Part shown: positions 53,694 through 63,288 of the stretch, piece after piece
Layout: every line of letters begins with the position of its first letter
Numbering within the stretch: position 1 is the first letter of the stretch
Source of the DNA: Minicystis rosea
GTDB lineage: Bacteria; Myxococcota_A; Polyangia; Polyangiales; Polyangiaceae
Length of the DNA stretch: 64,000 bases
Assembly (NCBI GenBank): GCA_001931535.1
Contig: CP016211.1
Span: 1,826,501 to 1,890,500, forward strand
Direction of reading: 5' to 3'
Notes under the pieces: model-generated
The model's database searches: none
Seen by the model: only the letters and a program-made list of their open reading frames with translations
What the model was told of the DNA's origin: nothing
Program-made: the position numbers and the translations under genes

Positions 53694-53970
53694 GAGGGCG
53701 GCAGCATAGCGCGCGGCCCCTCCACGTCCGCTCGCAGCCAACTGGAAAATTGCGCACGACACGGGCCTTCCTTCGCCGGCCGTGAGCGGGCCTTCGTGCG
53801 CATGGGGAGCGCCGCCTTTCGCTGGCTCCCCACGATGACGCCGGATCGCGCGCGAGGTGCGAGCGCATGCCCTCTGGCGAAGCGAGCCTCATCGATGCGA
53901 GCATCGATCGCGCCGCTCCGCGACCGCAGCCGGAGCGCCAGAGGTTCACCGCTGCGGAGCGAGGTCAGCG

Positions 53971-54930
53971 ATGCGAGCGTTCGGAGCATTCGTCGGTGGC
54001 GCGGCGCTCACCGCCGTTGCGATGATGGGTTGCGGCGGCAGCGGCGGAGACACGTCGGGCTCCGGCGGCCACGCCGGCAGCGCCAACCACACCTCGGGGA
54101 GCGGCGGCCACTCGACCACCACCACCACCACGACCTCGACAGCCTCGGGCGGCGGCGCCACGACCTCGAGCAGCACCGGCGGCGGCGACGTCTTCAAGAG
54201 CGCTGGTTGCGGCAAGACGGGCGCCGCCAAAGGCGTGCAGAACCTCAGCATCGAGAGCAACGGATCCCGGACCTACGTGCTCTCGGTCCCCGACGATTAC
54301 GACGCGAACAAGCCCCTCGCGCTCGTCTTCGGCTGGCATGGCATCGGCGGAAACGGCTCCGGGATTCGGCCTTATCTGGGCCTCGAGAAACCGGCCGCGG
54401 GCCAAGCCATCTTCGTCTACGCCGACGCCATCCCCCAGGCCTCCGAAGGCGGGCAGATCGGTTGGGATCTCAAAGCCGATGGTGTCGACGTGGCTCTCTT
54501 CGATGCGCTCCTGAGCTCCGTGGAGGATGCTTATTGCGTTCACACCGATCGGGTCTTCTCCACGGGGTACAGCCACGGTGGGTACATGAGCAATCTGCTC
54601 GGCTGCGTGCGCGGCGACAAGCTCAGGGGCATTGCTCCCATCGCCGGCGGCGGCCCCTATTCTGGGAGCTGCAAAGGCCCGCTCGCCGCCATGGTGATTC
54701 ACGGATCGGCGGACCAAACCGTGGTCCTCGACAATGGAGTGAAGAGCCGAGACTACTGGTTGAAAGCGGACGGCTGCGGGACGACGTCGGCTCCATCGGA
54801 CCCGGCGCCCTGCGTGTCGTACGCCGATTGCTCGGCGGGGCACCCCGTGGCGTGGTGCCAGCACGACGGCGCCCACATCGTGCCCGACTTCGCCCACGAA
54901 GGCGTGTGGGCGTTCTTCGCGAGCCTGTAA
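53971..54930 (+). CDS. Secreted CE1/PHB-depolymerase-type esterase lipoprotein
   Basis: 319 residues; ATG at 53971 with GAGG upstream. Lipobox AVAMMGC (Cys21) and a Gly/Ser/Thr linker (about 22-75) tether the domain. The enzyme part starts at about 80 (YVLSVPDDYD), with oxyanion FGWHGIGGNG, the nucleophile GYSHGGYM (Ser in GxSxGG), acid in HGSADQTV and His in HDGAHIVPDF. This matches the LpqC/polyhydroxybutyrate depolymerase/feruloyl esterase group. It probably cleaves ester links in polymers outside the cell, such as hemicellulose or PHA. Confidence 0.88.
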   Translation: MRAFGAFVGGAALTAVAMMGCGGSGGDTSGSGGHAGSANHTSGSGGHSTTTTTTTSTASGGGATTSSSTGGGDVFKSAGCGKTGAAKGVQNLSIESNGSRTYVLSVPDDYDANKPLALVFGWHGIGGNGSGIRPYLGLEKPAAGQAIFVYADAIPQASEGGQIGWDLKADGVDVALFDALLSSVEDAYCVHTDRVFSTGYSHGGYMSNLLGCVRGDKLRGIAPIAGGGPYSGSCKGPLAAMVIHGSADQTVVLDNGVKSRDYWLKADGCGTTSAPSDPAPCVSYADCSAGHPVAWCQHDGAHIVPDFAHEGVWAFFASL

Positions 54931-54952
54931 TCGAGCCTCGGGCGCTCCGTTC

Positions 54953-55822
54953 TCACAAGTCGTACACGTACGCGGTGACCGTGAGCGCCACTTGCCAAAT
55001 GCCGGCGTTGGCGCGCGAAGCGCTCGATCCTGGCATGAACAAATAAGGCCAAGTGAACGACGGGCTCACGTCCGCGATCGGGCCCTGCCGGCCGGGGACG
55101 GTGGCGACGGCCCAAAAACCGAGCGGCACGTACGATGTCTCGAGCGCCCTGTTCAAAGCATAGATGCCATATCCGCTGGCGAACCCGACCGCGAACGGAT
55201 CCACGATGCGGAAGAGCATCGAAAGCGGGAGATCGAGCGCGCCCCGCGTGACGTCGGCGGGTACTTCGTGCTCGAAGCGGACGGTCGTGGAGATCTCCGG
55301 AGAGAAATAGATCTTCATCCGGCGCGGGACGATGACGCGCATGGGGATGCTCGCCCAAAGCGTCGTGCCGGCCGATCCCTGGAGGCTGCCCGTCGATGCA
55401 TATTGCTTGGGGAAGAACGAGGCGCCGCCCTCCACCCCGAGCTGAAAAACACCACGCACGAGCCGGAAAGTCACATGCATGGAGGGATAGGCGATCTGCG
55501 CATGTGGGGAGATGACGACGCCCACGACGCGACCGCCGAGCGCAAAGTCGTTGGTGATGGAGTATTCGAGGCCGGTGGTGATCGAGGCGAACAAGGCCGC
55601 TCTCCCCGAAGCCTCGTAGCCACGCGACCCTTGGGCGTGGCCCCAAATCTCCAACGTGCCGGCGGGGGCGACCAGCGGCCGATCGACCTCCGATATCGAG
55701 AGCCGCCTCTCTTGTGCACGGGCGAAAGACCCAGCGACGGTGACCGCGAGGCTCAGCGACAAGGCCGTCGCGTGCCGCAAAAGCACTCGAGTCGTCTTCG
55801 TCTCGACGACACGCTCAATCAT
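54953..55822 (-). CDS. Predicted outer-membrane beta-barrel protein
   Basis: 289 residues; ATG at 55822 with GGGAGGG upstream. Signal peptide (SLSLAVTVAGSFARA) is followed by an all-beta sequence of alternating pattern, such as ALFASITTGLEYSITNDFAL, VFQLGVEGGASFFP and SMPMRVIVPRRMKIYFSPEI in style, ending GIWQVALTVTAYVYDL, a C-terminal aromatic-rich strand typical of barrels. Family not known. Convergent with the esterase gene with 22 bp between. Confidence 0.72.
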   Translation of the reverse strand: MIERVVETKTTRVLLRHATALSLSLAVTVAGSFARAQERRLSISEVDRPLVAPAGTLEIWGHAQGSRGYEASGRAALFASITTGLEYSITNDFALGGRVVGVVISPHAQIAYPSMHVTFRLVRGVFQLGVEGGASFFPKQYASTGSLQGSAGTTLWASIPMRVIVPRRMKIYFSPEISTTVRFEHEVPADVTRGALDLPLSMLFRIVDPFAVGFASGYGIYALNRALETSYVPLGFWAVATVPGRQGPIADVSPSFTWPYLFMPGSSASRANAGIWQVALTVTAYVYDL

Positions 55823-56024
55823 CGAACCCTCCCCAACACCGAACGTATCGGGCAAAAGAACCGCCGTCCATGGTCACGCGTTCGCGGAGAATGTCGCGGT
55901 CGAGCGCCGGCATCGAGAAGACGCGCTCGTTGCGGGGACTCACGTGCCCGAGGCGTGAGCGGCAAAGCGGTTGCGCGCGTCGGCCTTCCTGGGCAGCGCG
56001 CGCGACGCTCCTTCGATCACATCC

Positions 56025-56828
56025 TCAGAAGGTTCCGCCGACCACGATGCCGCCCGGTGCCGGGCGCACCCATGCCGTCGGCGGAGGCGTCGAGTCCTTC
56101 GGTGCGGGGGGCTTCAAGACCACGATGAGCACCGCGCCCGTCGCGGCGATGGCGGCGCCGCCGATCCACAATGCGTCGCCGACGACGGCGAGCGTGTTCG
56201 AGGACTTGATGGCATCGGCCGCCGAGGCGCGACAGAAGGTGTCGTCTTTCACGGTCACGCAGGCGTCGGCGCCCGGGCGCTTCGTCTTCGCCACCACGTC
56301 GATGATGATGCCCGAGATGAACGCCGCGCCGCCCGCGCCGGCCAGCACCACGCCCGGCAGCCAGGCCTTCGCGCGGCGCGTATCCGCTTCGGTCTTCTCT
56401 TGGGCCTCGCGCTTGGCCTTCTCTTCCGCGGCCTTGCGAGCGGCTTCTTCTTCGCGCTGCACGCGCGCGTCGAGGTTCTTGATGCGGGCATCGAGGAGCC
56501 CGTGCTCCTCGGGCGGCGCGGCTTCACGCCACTTGCCGAGGTAGTCGCGCGCCTTCTTCGCGTCGCCGAGCCGCTCGTAGGCGTTGGCCATGCTCTCGAA
56601 GATGAGCGGCTTCTGCGAGATCTCGTAGGCCTTCTCCCACGCGTGAATGGCCTCTTCGTAGTTGCCCTGCGCGTAGGCGGCGGCGCCGTCGTCGAAGAGC
56701 TTCTTGGCTTCGGCGAGGCGCGGATCGGTCTTGGCCGGCGCTGGCGGCGCCTTCTTCGACTGCGCGAAGGCGGGCGAGGCGACACCGGCGGCGAGCACGC
56801 CGGCGAGGAGGGCAAGCGACAGGCGCAT
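56025..56828 (-). CDS. Periplasmic TPR protein coupled to the Ser/Thr kinase
   Basis: 267 residues. Signal peptide (LALLAGVLAAGVASPAFA), two TPR-like units (residues about 38-100: DPRLAEAKKLFDDGAAAYAQ, NYEEAIHAWEKAYEI, LIFESMANAYERLGDAKKAR), a charged coiled-coil (about 115-150) and two hydrophobic segments (GVVLAGAGGAAFISGIIID and WIGGAAIAATGAVLIVV). The start ATG shares a base with the kinase stop (TGATG), so it is translated with the kinase. By context it may present or scaffold a partner of the kinase at the membrane. Confidence 0.8.
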   Translation of the reverse strand: MRLSLALLAGVLAAGVASPAFAQSKKAPPAPAKTDPRLAEAKKLFDDGAAAYAQGNYEEAIHAWEKAYEISQKPLIFESMANAYERLGDAKKARDYLGKWREAAPPEEHGLLDARIKNLDARVQREEEAARKAAEEKAKREAQEKTEADTRRAKAWLPGVVLAGAGGAAFISGIIIDVVAKTKRPGADACVTVKDDTFCRASAADAIKSSNTLAVVGDALWIGGAAIAATGAVLIVVLKPPAPKDSTPPPTAWVRPAPGGIVVGGTF

Positions 56829-58873
56829 CAGTCGAACGGGCTCCGGATGTCTCGGGGGGTGCGCTTCGTCGAAGCGTTGGCCGTCGCGGTGGGCGCGGGC
56901 GCGGCCGGGGCTTTGGGCAAGGGGCCACCGCCTGTCTTGGCGCGTGGAGCGGTCGAAGCAGCAGCGGTCGCCGCGGCGGATGCATCGGCGCTCGCCGTCG
57001 CGCTCGCGGTGGGCGCGGCGCTGGCGGTGGGCGCGGCGCTCGTGGTGGCAGCGACGCTGGCCGTCGTCGCTGCGGCCGTCACCGATGCGGTCGCTGCCGG
57101 CGCGGTGGGCGCGGCCACGTCGGGCTTGGCGCGATAGAGCAACAGCGCACCGAGCGCGCCGAGCGAGAGCATCGCGATCGCGCCGAGCACGAGCGTTGCC
57201 GTGTTGGTGCCTGCGCGCGGCGGCTGCACCGCGATCGCTCCCGTGGCCGCGAGCCCGCGCGTCGTCTCGCTGCTCGGCGCAGCAGCGGCCGGCGCCGAGG
57301 GGGGCGCGGCGGGAAACGCGCCGCTCACGGCTGCGAACGCACCGCTCGTCCCCGGCGGAGGCACGTTCATCAGTGACGACTTGGGAAAGCCCGTCGCCGC
57401 CGGGACCACCTGCGCCGTCACATGACCGCTCGCCGGCGCGCTCTGCGCCGCATGGGCACCGCTCTGCGCCGCATGCCCACCGCTTTGCTGCGCATACGCT
57501 CCGCTCGGCGCCGCATGAGCACCGCTCGGCTGCGCATACGCTCCGCTCGGCTGTGCATAGGCACCGCTCTGCGCTGCGTGAGGACCGCTCTGATGCGCAT
57601 GCGCGCCGCTCTGCTGAGGATAGGCACCGCTCTGCGGCGCATGCGGACCGCTCTGCGGATGCGCGTAGCCGTGTTGTGCATGCGCGCCGCTCGGCTGCGC
57701 ATACGCGCCGCTCGGCTGCGCATACGCGCCGCTCGTGGCGACGTGCGACCCGGTGTACGCCGGTGCCTGCGGCTGCGCGGTTGCGGCGGCGTAGCTCGCG
57801 GAGACGCCGCCGATGGGGCCGTCGTAGACCGTGGTGTGCTCGGCGACGGCGGGTGGCGGGGGCGCGGCGCCCGTGGCCACGAGGCGCAGCGCGTCCACCA
57901 CCTCGCGCATGCTCTGGAAGCGATCCTCGCGGCGCTTCGCCATGCAGCGCAGGATCAGATGCTCGGTGGTCTGATCCATCTTCGCGAGCCGGCTCGGCGG
58001 CTCGGGCGCCTCGGTGATGTGGCGCGTGAGCACGCCCATCGTCGAATCGGCGACGAAGGGGAGCCTCCCCGCGAAGGCGCGGTACATCATCACGCCCAGC
58101 GAATAGATGTCGGTGCGATGATCGATGGCGTCGGCCCGCGCCTGCTCCGGCGACATGTAATACGGCGTGCCCAGGATCACGCCCGTCTCCGTCAGCCCGC
58201 CGTGCGACTCGCCGTGGAGGATCTTGGCGATGCCGAAGTCGAGCAGCTTCACGAAGAGCGGGTCGCCGGCGTCGTTCACCAGGAAGACGTTGTCGGGCTT
58301 GAGATCGCGGTGAACGATGCCCTTGTCGTGCGCGAGCTGCAGCGTCTCGGCCACCTGAGTGAAGATGTGGACGAGCTGCGGCCGCGCGAGGCCCTGGCGC
58401 ATGGCGTGCGCGAGATCGTGGCCGTCGAGCAGCTCCATCACGACGAAGAACGAGCCGCTCGGGAGCTGGCCGAAATCGCTGACCTCGACGATGTGCCGGC
58501 TGCGCAGGAGGTTCGCCGTCTGCGCCTCGCGCACGAAGCGCTGGAGCACGCCGTCGCCGCGCTCGACGCCGGCCTTCAGCACCTTCATCGCCGCGACCTT
58601 GCCGACGACGACGTGGCGGCACGCGTAGACCGTGCCCATGCCGCCCTTGCCGATGATCCGCTCGATCTTGTAGCGGCCCTCGACGATGCGCCCGACGAGC
58701 TCCTCCGGGCGCATGTTGGCGTCGGTGTTGAGGGCCACGAGGGGCACCCCATCATCGCTGCAGTTCGCGACGCTCTCGAACCCCGCGCCGTACTCCCGGT
58801 GGCACACCGGACAGACCTTCACGCGCCCATGATGCCCGATTCGCCCAGGATGGGCGCACTTTTTTTGGTCCAT
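56828..58873 (-). CDS. Hanks-type Ser/Thr protein kinase with low-complexity tail and membrane anchor
   Basis: 681 residues from ATG 58873 (a GTG near 58820 could be used instead). An N-terminal Cys segment (VCPVCHREYG) precedes the kinase domain: GKGGMGTVYA (P-loop), VAAMKVLK (ATP-binding Lys), HRDLKPDN (catalytic loop), LLDFGIAK (DFG), GTPYYMSPEQA (activation) and HRTDIYSLGVMMY. All key residues are there, so it is active. A long Ser/Gly/Ala/Tyr/Gln run of SGAYAQP-like units (about residues 400-500) links to a transmembrane helix (LVLGAIAMLSLGALGALLLY, near 580) and an Ala/Thr-rich outer part. Coupled to a TPR protein. Divergent from the GT4 gene. Confidence 0.95.
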   Translation of the reverse strand: MDQKKCAHPGRIGHHGRVKVCPVCHREYGAGFESVANCSDDGVPLVALNTDANMRPEELVGRIVEGRYKIERIIGKGGMGTVYACRHVVVGKVAAMKVLKAGVERGDGVLQRFVREAQTANLLRSRHIVEVSDFGQLPSGSFFVVMELLDGHDLAHAMRQGLARPQLVHIFTQVAETLQLAHDKGIVHRDLKPDNVFLVNDAGDPLFVKLLDFGIAKILHGESHGGLTETGVILGTPYYMSPEQARADAIDHRTDIYSLGVMMYRAFAGRLPFVADSTMGVLTRHITEAPEPPSRLAKMDQTTEHLILRCMAKRREDRFQSMREVVDALRLVATGAAPPPPAVAEHTTVYDGPIGGVSASYAAATAQPQAPAYTGSHVATSGAYAQPSGAYAQPSGAHAQHGYAHPQSGPHAPQSGAYPQQSGAHAHQSGPHAAQSGAYAQPSGAYAQPSGAHAAPSGAYAQQSGGHAAQSGAHAAQSAPASGHVTAQVVPAATGFPKSSLMNVPPPGTSGAFAAVSGAFPAAPPSAPAAAAPSSETTRGLAATGAIAVQPPRAGTNTATLVLGAIAMLSLGALGALLLYRAKPDVAAPTAPAATASVTAAATTASVAATTSAAPTASAAPTASATASADASAAATAAASTAPRAKTGGGPLPKAPAAPAPTATANASTKRTPRDIRSPFD
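57420..57740 (-). repeat. 21-bp coding minisatellite in the kinase tail
   Basis: The kinase linker is encoded by about fifteen imperfect copies of a 21-bp unit giving SGAYAQP, SGAHAAP and SGPHAxQ in tandem. Such tracts vary in copy number between strains by slippage. Confidence 0.8.
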
Positions 58874-58994
58874 GGGCGGAAGGGCCCGCGGTCCTTCGAT
58901 CGCGGGCGGAACACGACGACTCGCGCGATCGGACCGACCCAGCGACGCGACGCCTCCACGGTCGCCGCATCGAACGCGGGGAAGGGGAGCCCCG

Positions 58995-60317
58995 ATGTCC
59001 GTGTCGAGAAACCTCGTGTTCGGCCTCCGTCCGGTGCCTCCGAGGCTCCGGGTCCTCGTGGTCAGCCGGTGTTTCCCGAATCGCCTCGAGCCCCTCGCGT
59101 GCGCCTTCGCGCGGCAGCAGGTGAAGAGCCTCGCGCGCCTCGCCGACGTGGAGGTCTGGTCTCCCTTGCCGTACGTCCCCGGCGCGGCCTGGTTCGGTGA
59201 TCGCACGCGCGCCGGCCGCCTCAGCCGCGTCCCGCTCCGCGATCGCATCGACGGCATCCCCGTCGTCTACCCGCGCGCGCCCTACGTGCCTGGAGGCGGT
59301 CGCGTGCCCGGCTTCGCCGCCCTCAATCTGCCGCTCTACATGGCCGCGCTCCTGCCCGAGCTCTCCTCGTTGCGCGGTCGCTTCGACGTCGCCCTGGGCA
59401 CCTTCCTCTATCCCGACGGCGTGGCCACCGCGGCCCTCGCGCGCTTGCTCGGCATCCCCATCCTGCTCAAGGCCCACGGCACCGACGTCAACGTCGTCGC
59501 GCGCTGGCCTTCGGTGCGGCCGATGATCCGCGCCGCGCTCCAGCGCGCCCGCTTCTCGCTCGGCGTGAGCCGCCCGATGGTCGAGGCTCTCGTGGAGCTC
59601 GGATCGCCCTGCGATCGCGCCGTGCTCCTCCCCAACGGCGTCGACCGCACCATCTTCCACCCGCGTGATCGCATCGCTGCGCGCCGCGCGCTCGGTCTGC
59701 CGGACACGGGCCGCACCGTGCTCTTCGTCGGAGGCCTGGAGCGCGAGAAAGGCCTCGCCGAGCTCTTCGACGCGTGGGTCTGTCTGCGCCGCACGGAGAC
59801 CGCGCCCGTGCATCTCGTCTTGGTCGGCGAAGGATCGCTCCGTGCGCGCCTCGATGCGGCCGCGCGCGATCTCGGGAACCCCGAGCGCGGCCGCCTCATC
59901 CTTGCAGGCCCGCACCCGTTGCCCGGCGTCGCCGATCACCTCGCCGCCTGCGACATCTTCACGCTCCCGAGCTGGCACGAAGGCACACCCAACGTCGTCT
60001 TGGAAGCCCTCGCCGCCGGCCGTCCCGTGGTGGCCTCACGCGTCGGCGGCATCCCCGACGCGCTCCCAGAAGGCCGCGCCGGCCTCTTGGTCACGCCTCG
60101 CGACACCCGCGCTCTCACCGTCGCCCTGCGGGAAGCGCTCTCCCGCACCTGGGACGAAGAAGCCATGGTCGCCGCCGCGCCGCCCTCCTGGGACGACAGC
60201 GCTCGCCGCCTCCACGATCTCCTCGCCGACGCCGTCTCGGGCGAGAGCAGCCGAGCCCTGCGCCACCACCTGGACCCCGACATCGAGACCTCGGGCGCCT
60301 TCCGTGCGCCGAATTGA
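58995..60317 (+). CDS. Family 4 glycosyltransferase
   Basis: 440 residues; ATG at 58995 with AAGGGGAG upstream. GT-B fold: PRLRVLVVSRCFPNRLEPL (18-36), HGTDVNVVARW near 161, VLFVGGLEREKGLAELFDAW (near 240), VLVGEGSLRARLD and the C-terminal donor motif FTLPSWHEGTPNVVLEALAAGRPVV (near 345, E-x7-E). Retaining glycosyltransferase; donor is an activated sugar nucleotide. It is a candidate for exopolysaccharide or LPS synthesis. Divergent from the kinase gene. Confidence 0.96.
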   Translation: MSVSRNLVFGLRPVPPRLRVLVVSRCFPNRLEPLACAFARQQVKSLARLADVEVWSPLPYVPGAAWFGDRTRAGRLSRVPLRDRIDGIPVVYPRAPYVPGGGRVPGFAALNLPLYMAALLPELSSLRGRFDVALGTFLYPDGVATAALARLLGIPILLKAHGTDVNVVARWPSVRPMIRAALQRARFSLGVSRPMVEALVELGSPCDRAVLLPNGVDRTIFHPRDRIAARRALGLPDTGRTVLFVGGLEREKGLAELFDAWVCLRRTETAPVHLVLVGEGSLRARLDAAARDLGNPERGRLILAGPHPLPGVADHLAACDIFTLPSWHEGTPNVVLEALAAGRPVVASRVGGIPDALPEGRAGLLVTPRDTRALTVALREALSRTWDEEAMVAAAPPSWDDSARRLHDLLADAVSGESSRALRHHLDPDIETSGAFRAPN

Positions 60318-60450
60318 CGTCGCCCACATCGAGGCCCGTCGCAAGAGCGTTTCGCGCGACTGAGCCCGTTGCCGTCGAAACCGCGCGTGCTCGACAATGC
60401 TCCGTGCGCCTTCACCCAACGCGGCGACGCGCACGCGAGGAGATCTCGAG

Positions 60451-61362
60451 ATGGATATCAAGCTGACGGCCGACCGCGAGACCGTCGATCGCGTGTTCTC
60501 CGCCATGTTCCCCGATGGGGTGTCGCTGCCGGCCTTCGACACAGAGACCTTCTGTGCTGCGACGATCGCGTTGGGAGGCAACTGCGCCGAGAGGCTTCGC
60601 CAGCTCGCGATCTGGCAGAGTGAAGCTCACCCCTTGGGCTTGGATGATTGGCCAGTCCTTGCACATCTCTACGAACGCGCCGCGTCCATGGCGCCGACGG
60701 ATCTCCGCATCCCGCACTCCCGCGGCGTCTCCGCGCTCGAGGTCGCGCAGACGTCGACCCACCGCGAGGCATCCAGCCGAATGTTTCAGGTGGCGCGCGC
60801 GGCGTTTGAAGAGGCGCTGCAGCGCGACCCATCGTGCGACGATTCCATGTACCTGCTCGGGCTCTCTCACTATCTCGACCAGACGCGGGACATCCCTGAA
60901 GCCAAACCATGGTTCACGCGGGCCCTGGCCGCGAATCCCGCGCAGGCACGCGCTCGCCTCTATCTCGGGCACTGCGCGCAGGACGAAGGGGACTTTCGCG
61001 GCGCCCTGACCGAGTACGAGCAGGTCGACGAGGAAGCGCTGCTCCGCGAGCTGCCGTCTTGGCACGTCTATCGGCTACACGAACAGATGGGCTATTGCCA
61101 CGCCAAGCTCGGGCACCGAGAGGAAGCCCTGAGGCTCCTCGACGGTGTCTTGAAGCTGTACGAGCAGGCCGAGCCGGATGCCCTCCCCGACAATCTCATC
61201 GGCTTCCCGAGCGAGCTCATCGAGATTGCGACCTCTGACCTGGTCTGTGAGCTCTTCGATCGCATCGATCGCTGCGTGCGCCGTCACGGCTGGGCATTCC
61301 TCTATGCGCCTGATCTTGAAAGGGGCAGGGCAATCAAAGCCAACGCCGTCCACGGCTCGTGA
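60451..61362 (+). CDS. TPR-like helical repeat protein
   Basis: 303 residues; ATG at 60451 with GAGGAGA upstream. Unknown N-terminus (1-115, with an NCAERL... motif), then TPR-like units: FEEALQRDPSCDDSMYLLGL, AKPWFTRALAANPAQARARL, FRGALTEYEQVDEEALLREL and MGYCHAKLGHREEALRLLDG. Probably mediates protein contacts. No signal or membrane helix. Not recognised beyond the repeats. Confidence 0.75.
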   Translation: MDIKLTADRETVDRVFSAMFPDGVSLPAFDTETFCAATIALGGNCAERLRQLAIWQSEAHPLGLDDWPVLAHLYERAASMAPTDLRIPHSRGVSALEVAQTSTHREASSRMFQVARAAFEEALQRDPSCDDSMYLLGLSHYLDQTRDIPEAKPWFTRALAANPAQARARLYLGHCAQDEGDFRGALTEYEQVDEEALLRELPSWHVYRLHEQMGYCHAKLGHREEALRLLDGVLKLYEQAEPDALPDNLIGFPSELIEIATSDLVCELFDRIDRCVRRHGWAFLYAPDLERGRAIKANAVHGS

Positions 61363-61457
61363 AGGAGAGCGTGCCTGTCTGCACGACGCGCCGACTGGCA
61401 TCCACCAGATACTGAATCTGCATCACCGAGACGCGCAAGGACCGCCAGCGCTCCACA

Positions 61458-61964
61458 TCAATCCTCCTCTTGCTCCAGCGCGGCCTTCCAGCGCAGGCTC
61501 GTCTCGAAGCGCTCGCGCACCGCTTGCAGCGTGCGCGCCGTGATCTCGAGATCGCTGCGCGAGAGGCCGCGCCCCACGGCGGAGAGGACGCGCGCGTCCG
61601 CCAAGTCCCAAGCATGCACGAGCTCGATGCCGGGGGCGGTGATGGTCACGAGCGGCGAGCGCGCGTGCTCCGGGTTCACGACCAGCGTGACCAGACCTTC
61701 GCGCACGAGCGCGTCCACCACGGGCTGCACGTTCTGCCGCGTCACCGAGCGCGCGCGGGCCAGCGCCGGGACCGTCTGCGCCCCATAGCGAGCGAGCCCG
61801 CGCAAGAGCCCGCGCCGCGTGGCCCTGCGGCCATCGCCGCCGTACATCCGCTCCGCCACCCATTGCAGCCGGTGGTTCAGGGCCACGGTCTCGTCGACGA
61901 CGGCGCGCAGCGCGCCGTGCTCGTGCCGCTTGCGCAGACGTCGGGGAGCTCGCGAAGTGGGCAT
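61458..61964 (-). CDS. MarR-family transcriptional regulator
   Basis: 168 residues from the ATG at 61964. Winged helix-turn-helix: QTVPALARARSVTRQNVQP (recognition helix near 90), LVREGLVTLVVNPEHARSP (wing) and VTITAPG. Dimerisation helices flank it. MarR proteins repress a divergent gene and release on small ligands, here most likely the acyl-CoA dehydrogenase gene at 62075, 110 bp away. A dyad at 61983-61997 lies just upstream. Confidence 0.88.
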   Translation of the reverse strand: MPTSRAPRRLRKRHEHGALRAVVDETVALNHRLQWVAERMYGGDGRRATRRGLLRGLARYGAQTVPALARARSVTRQNVQPVVDALVREGLVTLVVNPEHARSPLVTITAPGIELVHAWDLADARVLSAVGRGLSRSDLEITARTLQAVRERFETSLRWKAALEQEED

Positions 61965-61972
61965 GTGGCGAG

Positions 61973-61997
61973 CTTGCAAGATGACAAGATCCTTGTC
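61973..61997. promoter_or_regulatory. MarR-type operator candidate
   Basis: GACAAG (61983-61988) and CTTGTC (61992-61997) form a perfect dyad with a 3-base spacer, 19 bp upstream of the MarR start and 77 bp before the dehydrogenase start. An adjacent CTTGCAAG palindrome (61973-61980) offers a second half. It is well placed to repress both genes. Confidence 0.5.
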
Positions 61998-62074
61998 GAG
62001 AACCCAGCGCGCTGCGCTTCTCGCTCTCGTCGCGATGAGGCACAAGAAAAGCCGTCCGAGCCACGGAGGCGAGC

Positions 62075-63247
62075 ATGTCGGGTCTCGATCACGGCCTTTC
62101 GCGATTTTCGTTCGAGCTTACCGAGGAGCAAACGATGGTGGCGCACGTCGCGCGCGACTTCGCGACGCGCCGCCTCGCGCCCGGCGCGGCCGAGCGCGAC
62201 AAGACGGGCACGTTTCCGCTCGAAGAGGTGCGCGAGCTCGCGGCACTCGGCCTGCACGCCATGAAGGTGCCCGCCGCCGACGGCGGCGCCGGCACCGACA
62301 ACGTGGGCTACGTGCTCGCGATGGAGGCCATCGCCTCCGCGTGCGCGTCGACGGCGGTCGTGCTCGCGTCCAGCAACCTCACCGCGAAGCTGCTTTGCGA
62401 TCACGCCTCCGCCGAGCAGAAGGCGCGCTGGCTGCGGCCCTACGTCGAAGGCAAGCTCGGGCCCGCGAGCTTCGCGTTGAGCGAGCCCGGCTGCGGCTCC
62501 GACGCGGCCGCGCTCACCACACGCGCGCGCCTCGACGGTGACACGTGGATCCTCGACGGCGAGAAGATGTGGATCACGAGCGGGACGCAGGCCGGCATTC
62601 ACCTCGTCTTCGCGCGCACCGACGGCCCCGGGCGCGACGGCATCAGCGCCTTCGTGGTCGAGCGCGGGACGCCGGGCCTCGTCGTCGGCAAGGAAGAGGA
62701 CAAGATGGGCCAGCGCGCCTCCGGCACCGCCGCCCTTCATTTCGAGGGCTGCCGCGTGCCCGCGGCGAACCTCGTCGGCCGGCGCGGCGGCGGCTACTCC
62801 ATCGCGCTCTCCTCGCTCGGCGCGGGCCGCGTGGGCATCGCCGCGCTCTCCATCGGCCTCGCCGAGGCCGCGCTCGCCCAAGGCCTCGGCTATGGGCGCG
62901 AGCGCAAGGCCTTCGGTCAGGCGCTCGTCGACTTCCAGAACACCCAATTCGTGCTGGCCGATTGCCGCATGGAGCTCGACGCCGCCTGGCTCTTGATGCT
63001 GCGCGCCGCGCGCCTCCTCGACGCCGGCGATCGCGCCGTCGCGGAGACGAGCATCGCCAAGCTCTACGCCTCCGAAGCCGCCGGTCGCATCATCGACCGC
63101 ATGGTGCAGCTCCATGGTGGTTACGGCTACTCGCGCGACTACACCATCGAACGCCTCTACCGCGACGCACGCGTGACCCGCATCTACGAAGGCACGAGCG
63201 AAGTGCAGCGGCTCGTGATCGCCCGCGAGATGCTGAAGAGCGGGTGA
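62075..63247 (+). CDS. Acyl-CoA dehydrogenase
   Basis: 390 residues, typical length. FAD-binding and substrate motifs: FALSEPGCGSDAAAL near 134, KMWITSGTQAGIH near 165, and the C-terminal QLHGGYGYSRDY (near 345) and RIYEGTSEVQRLVIARE with the catalytic Glu (near 372). It oxidises acyl-CoA to enoyl-CoA in fatty-acid or branched-chain catabolism. ATG at 62075 with GGAGGC upstream. By position it is under MarR control; a hairpin follows at 63289. Confidence 0.97.
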   Translation: MSGLDHGLSRFSFELTEEQTMVAHVARDFATRRLAPGAAERDKTGTFPLEEVRELAALGLHAMKVPAADGGAGTDNVGYVLAMEAIASACASTAVVLASSNLTAKLLCDHASAEQKARWLRPYVEGKLGPASFALSEPGCGSDAAALTTRARLDGDTWILDGEKMWITSGTQAGIHLVFARTDGPGRDGISAFVVERGTPGLVVGKEEDKMGQRASGTAALHFEGCRVPAANLVGRRGGGYSIALSSLGAGRVGIAALSIGLAEAALAQGLGYGRERKAFGQALVDFQNTQFVLADCRMELDAAWLLMLRAARLLDAGDRAVAETSIAKLYASEAAGRIIDRMVQLHGGYGYSRDYTIERLYRDARVTRIYEGTSEVQRLVIAREMLKSG

Positions 63248-63288
63248 GGCGTTCGGTGTCTTGGTGGAGATTTCAACGCCAAGGCCTC

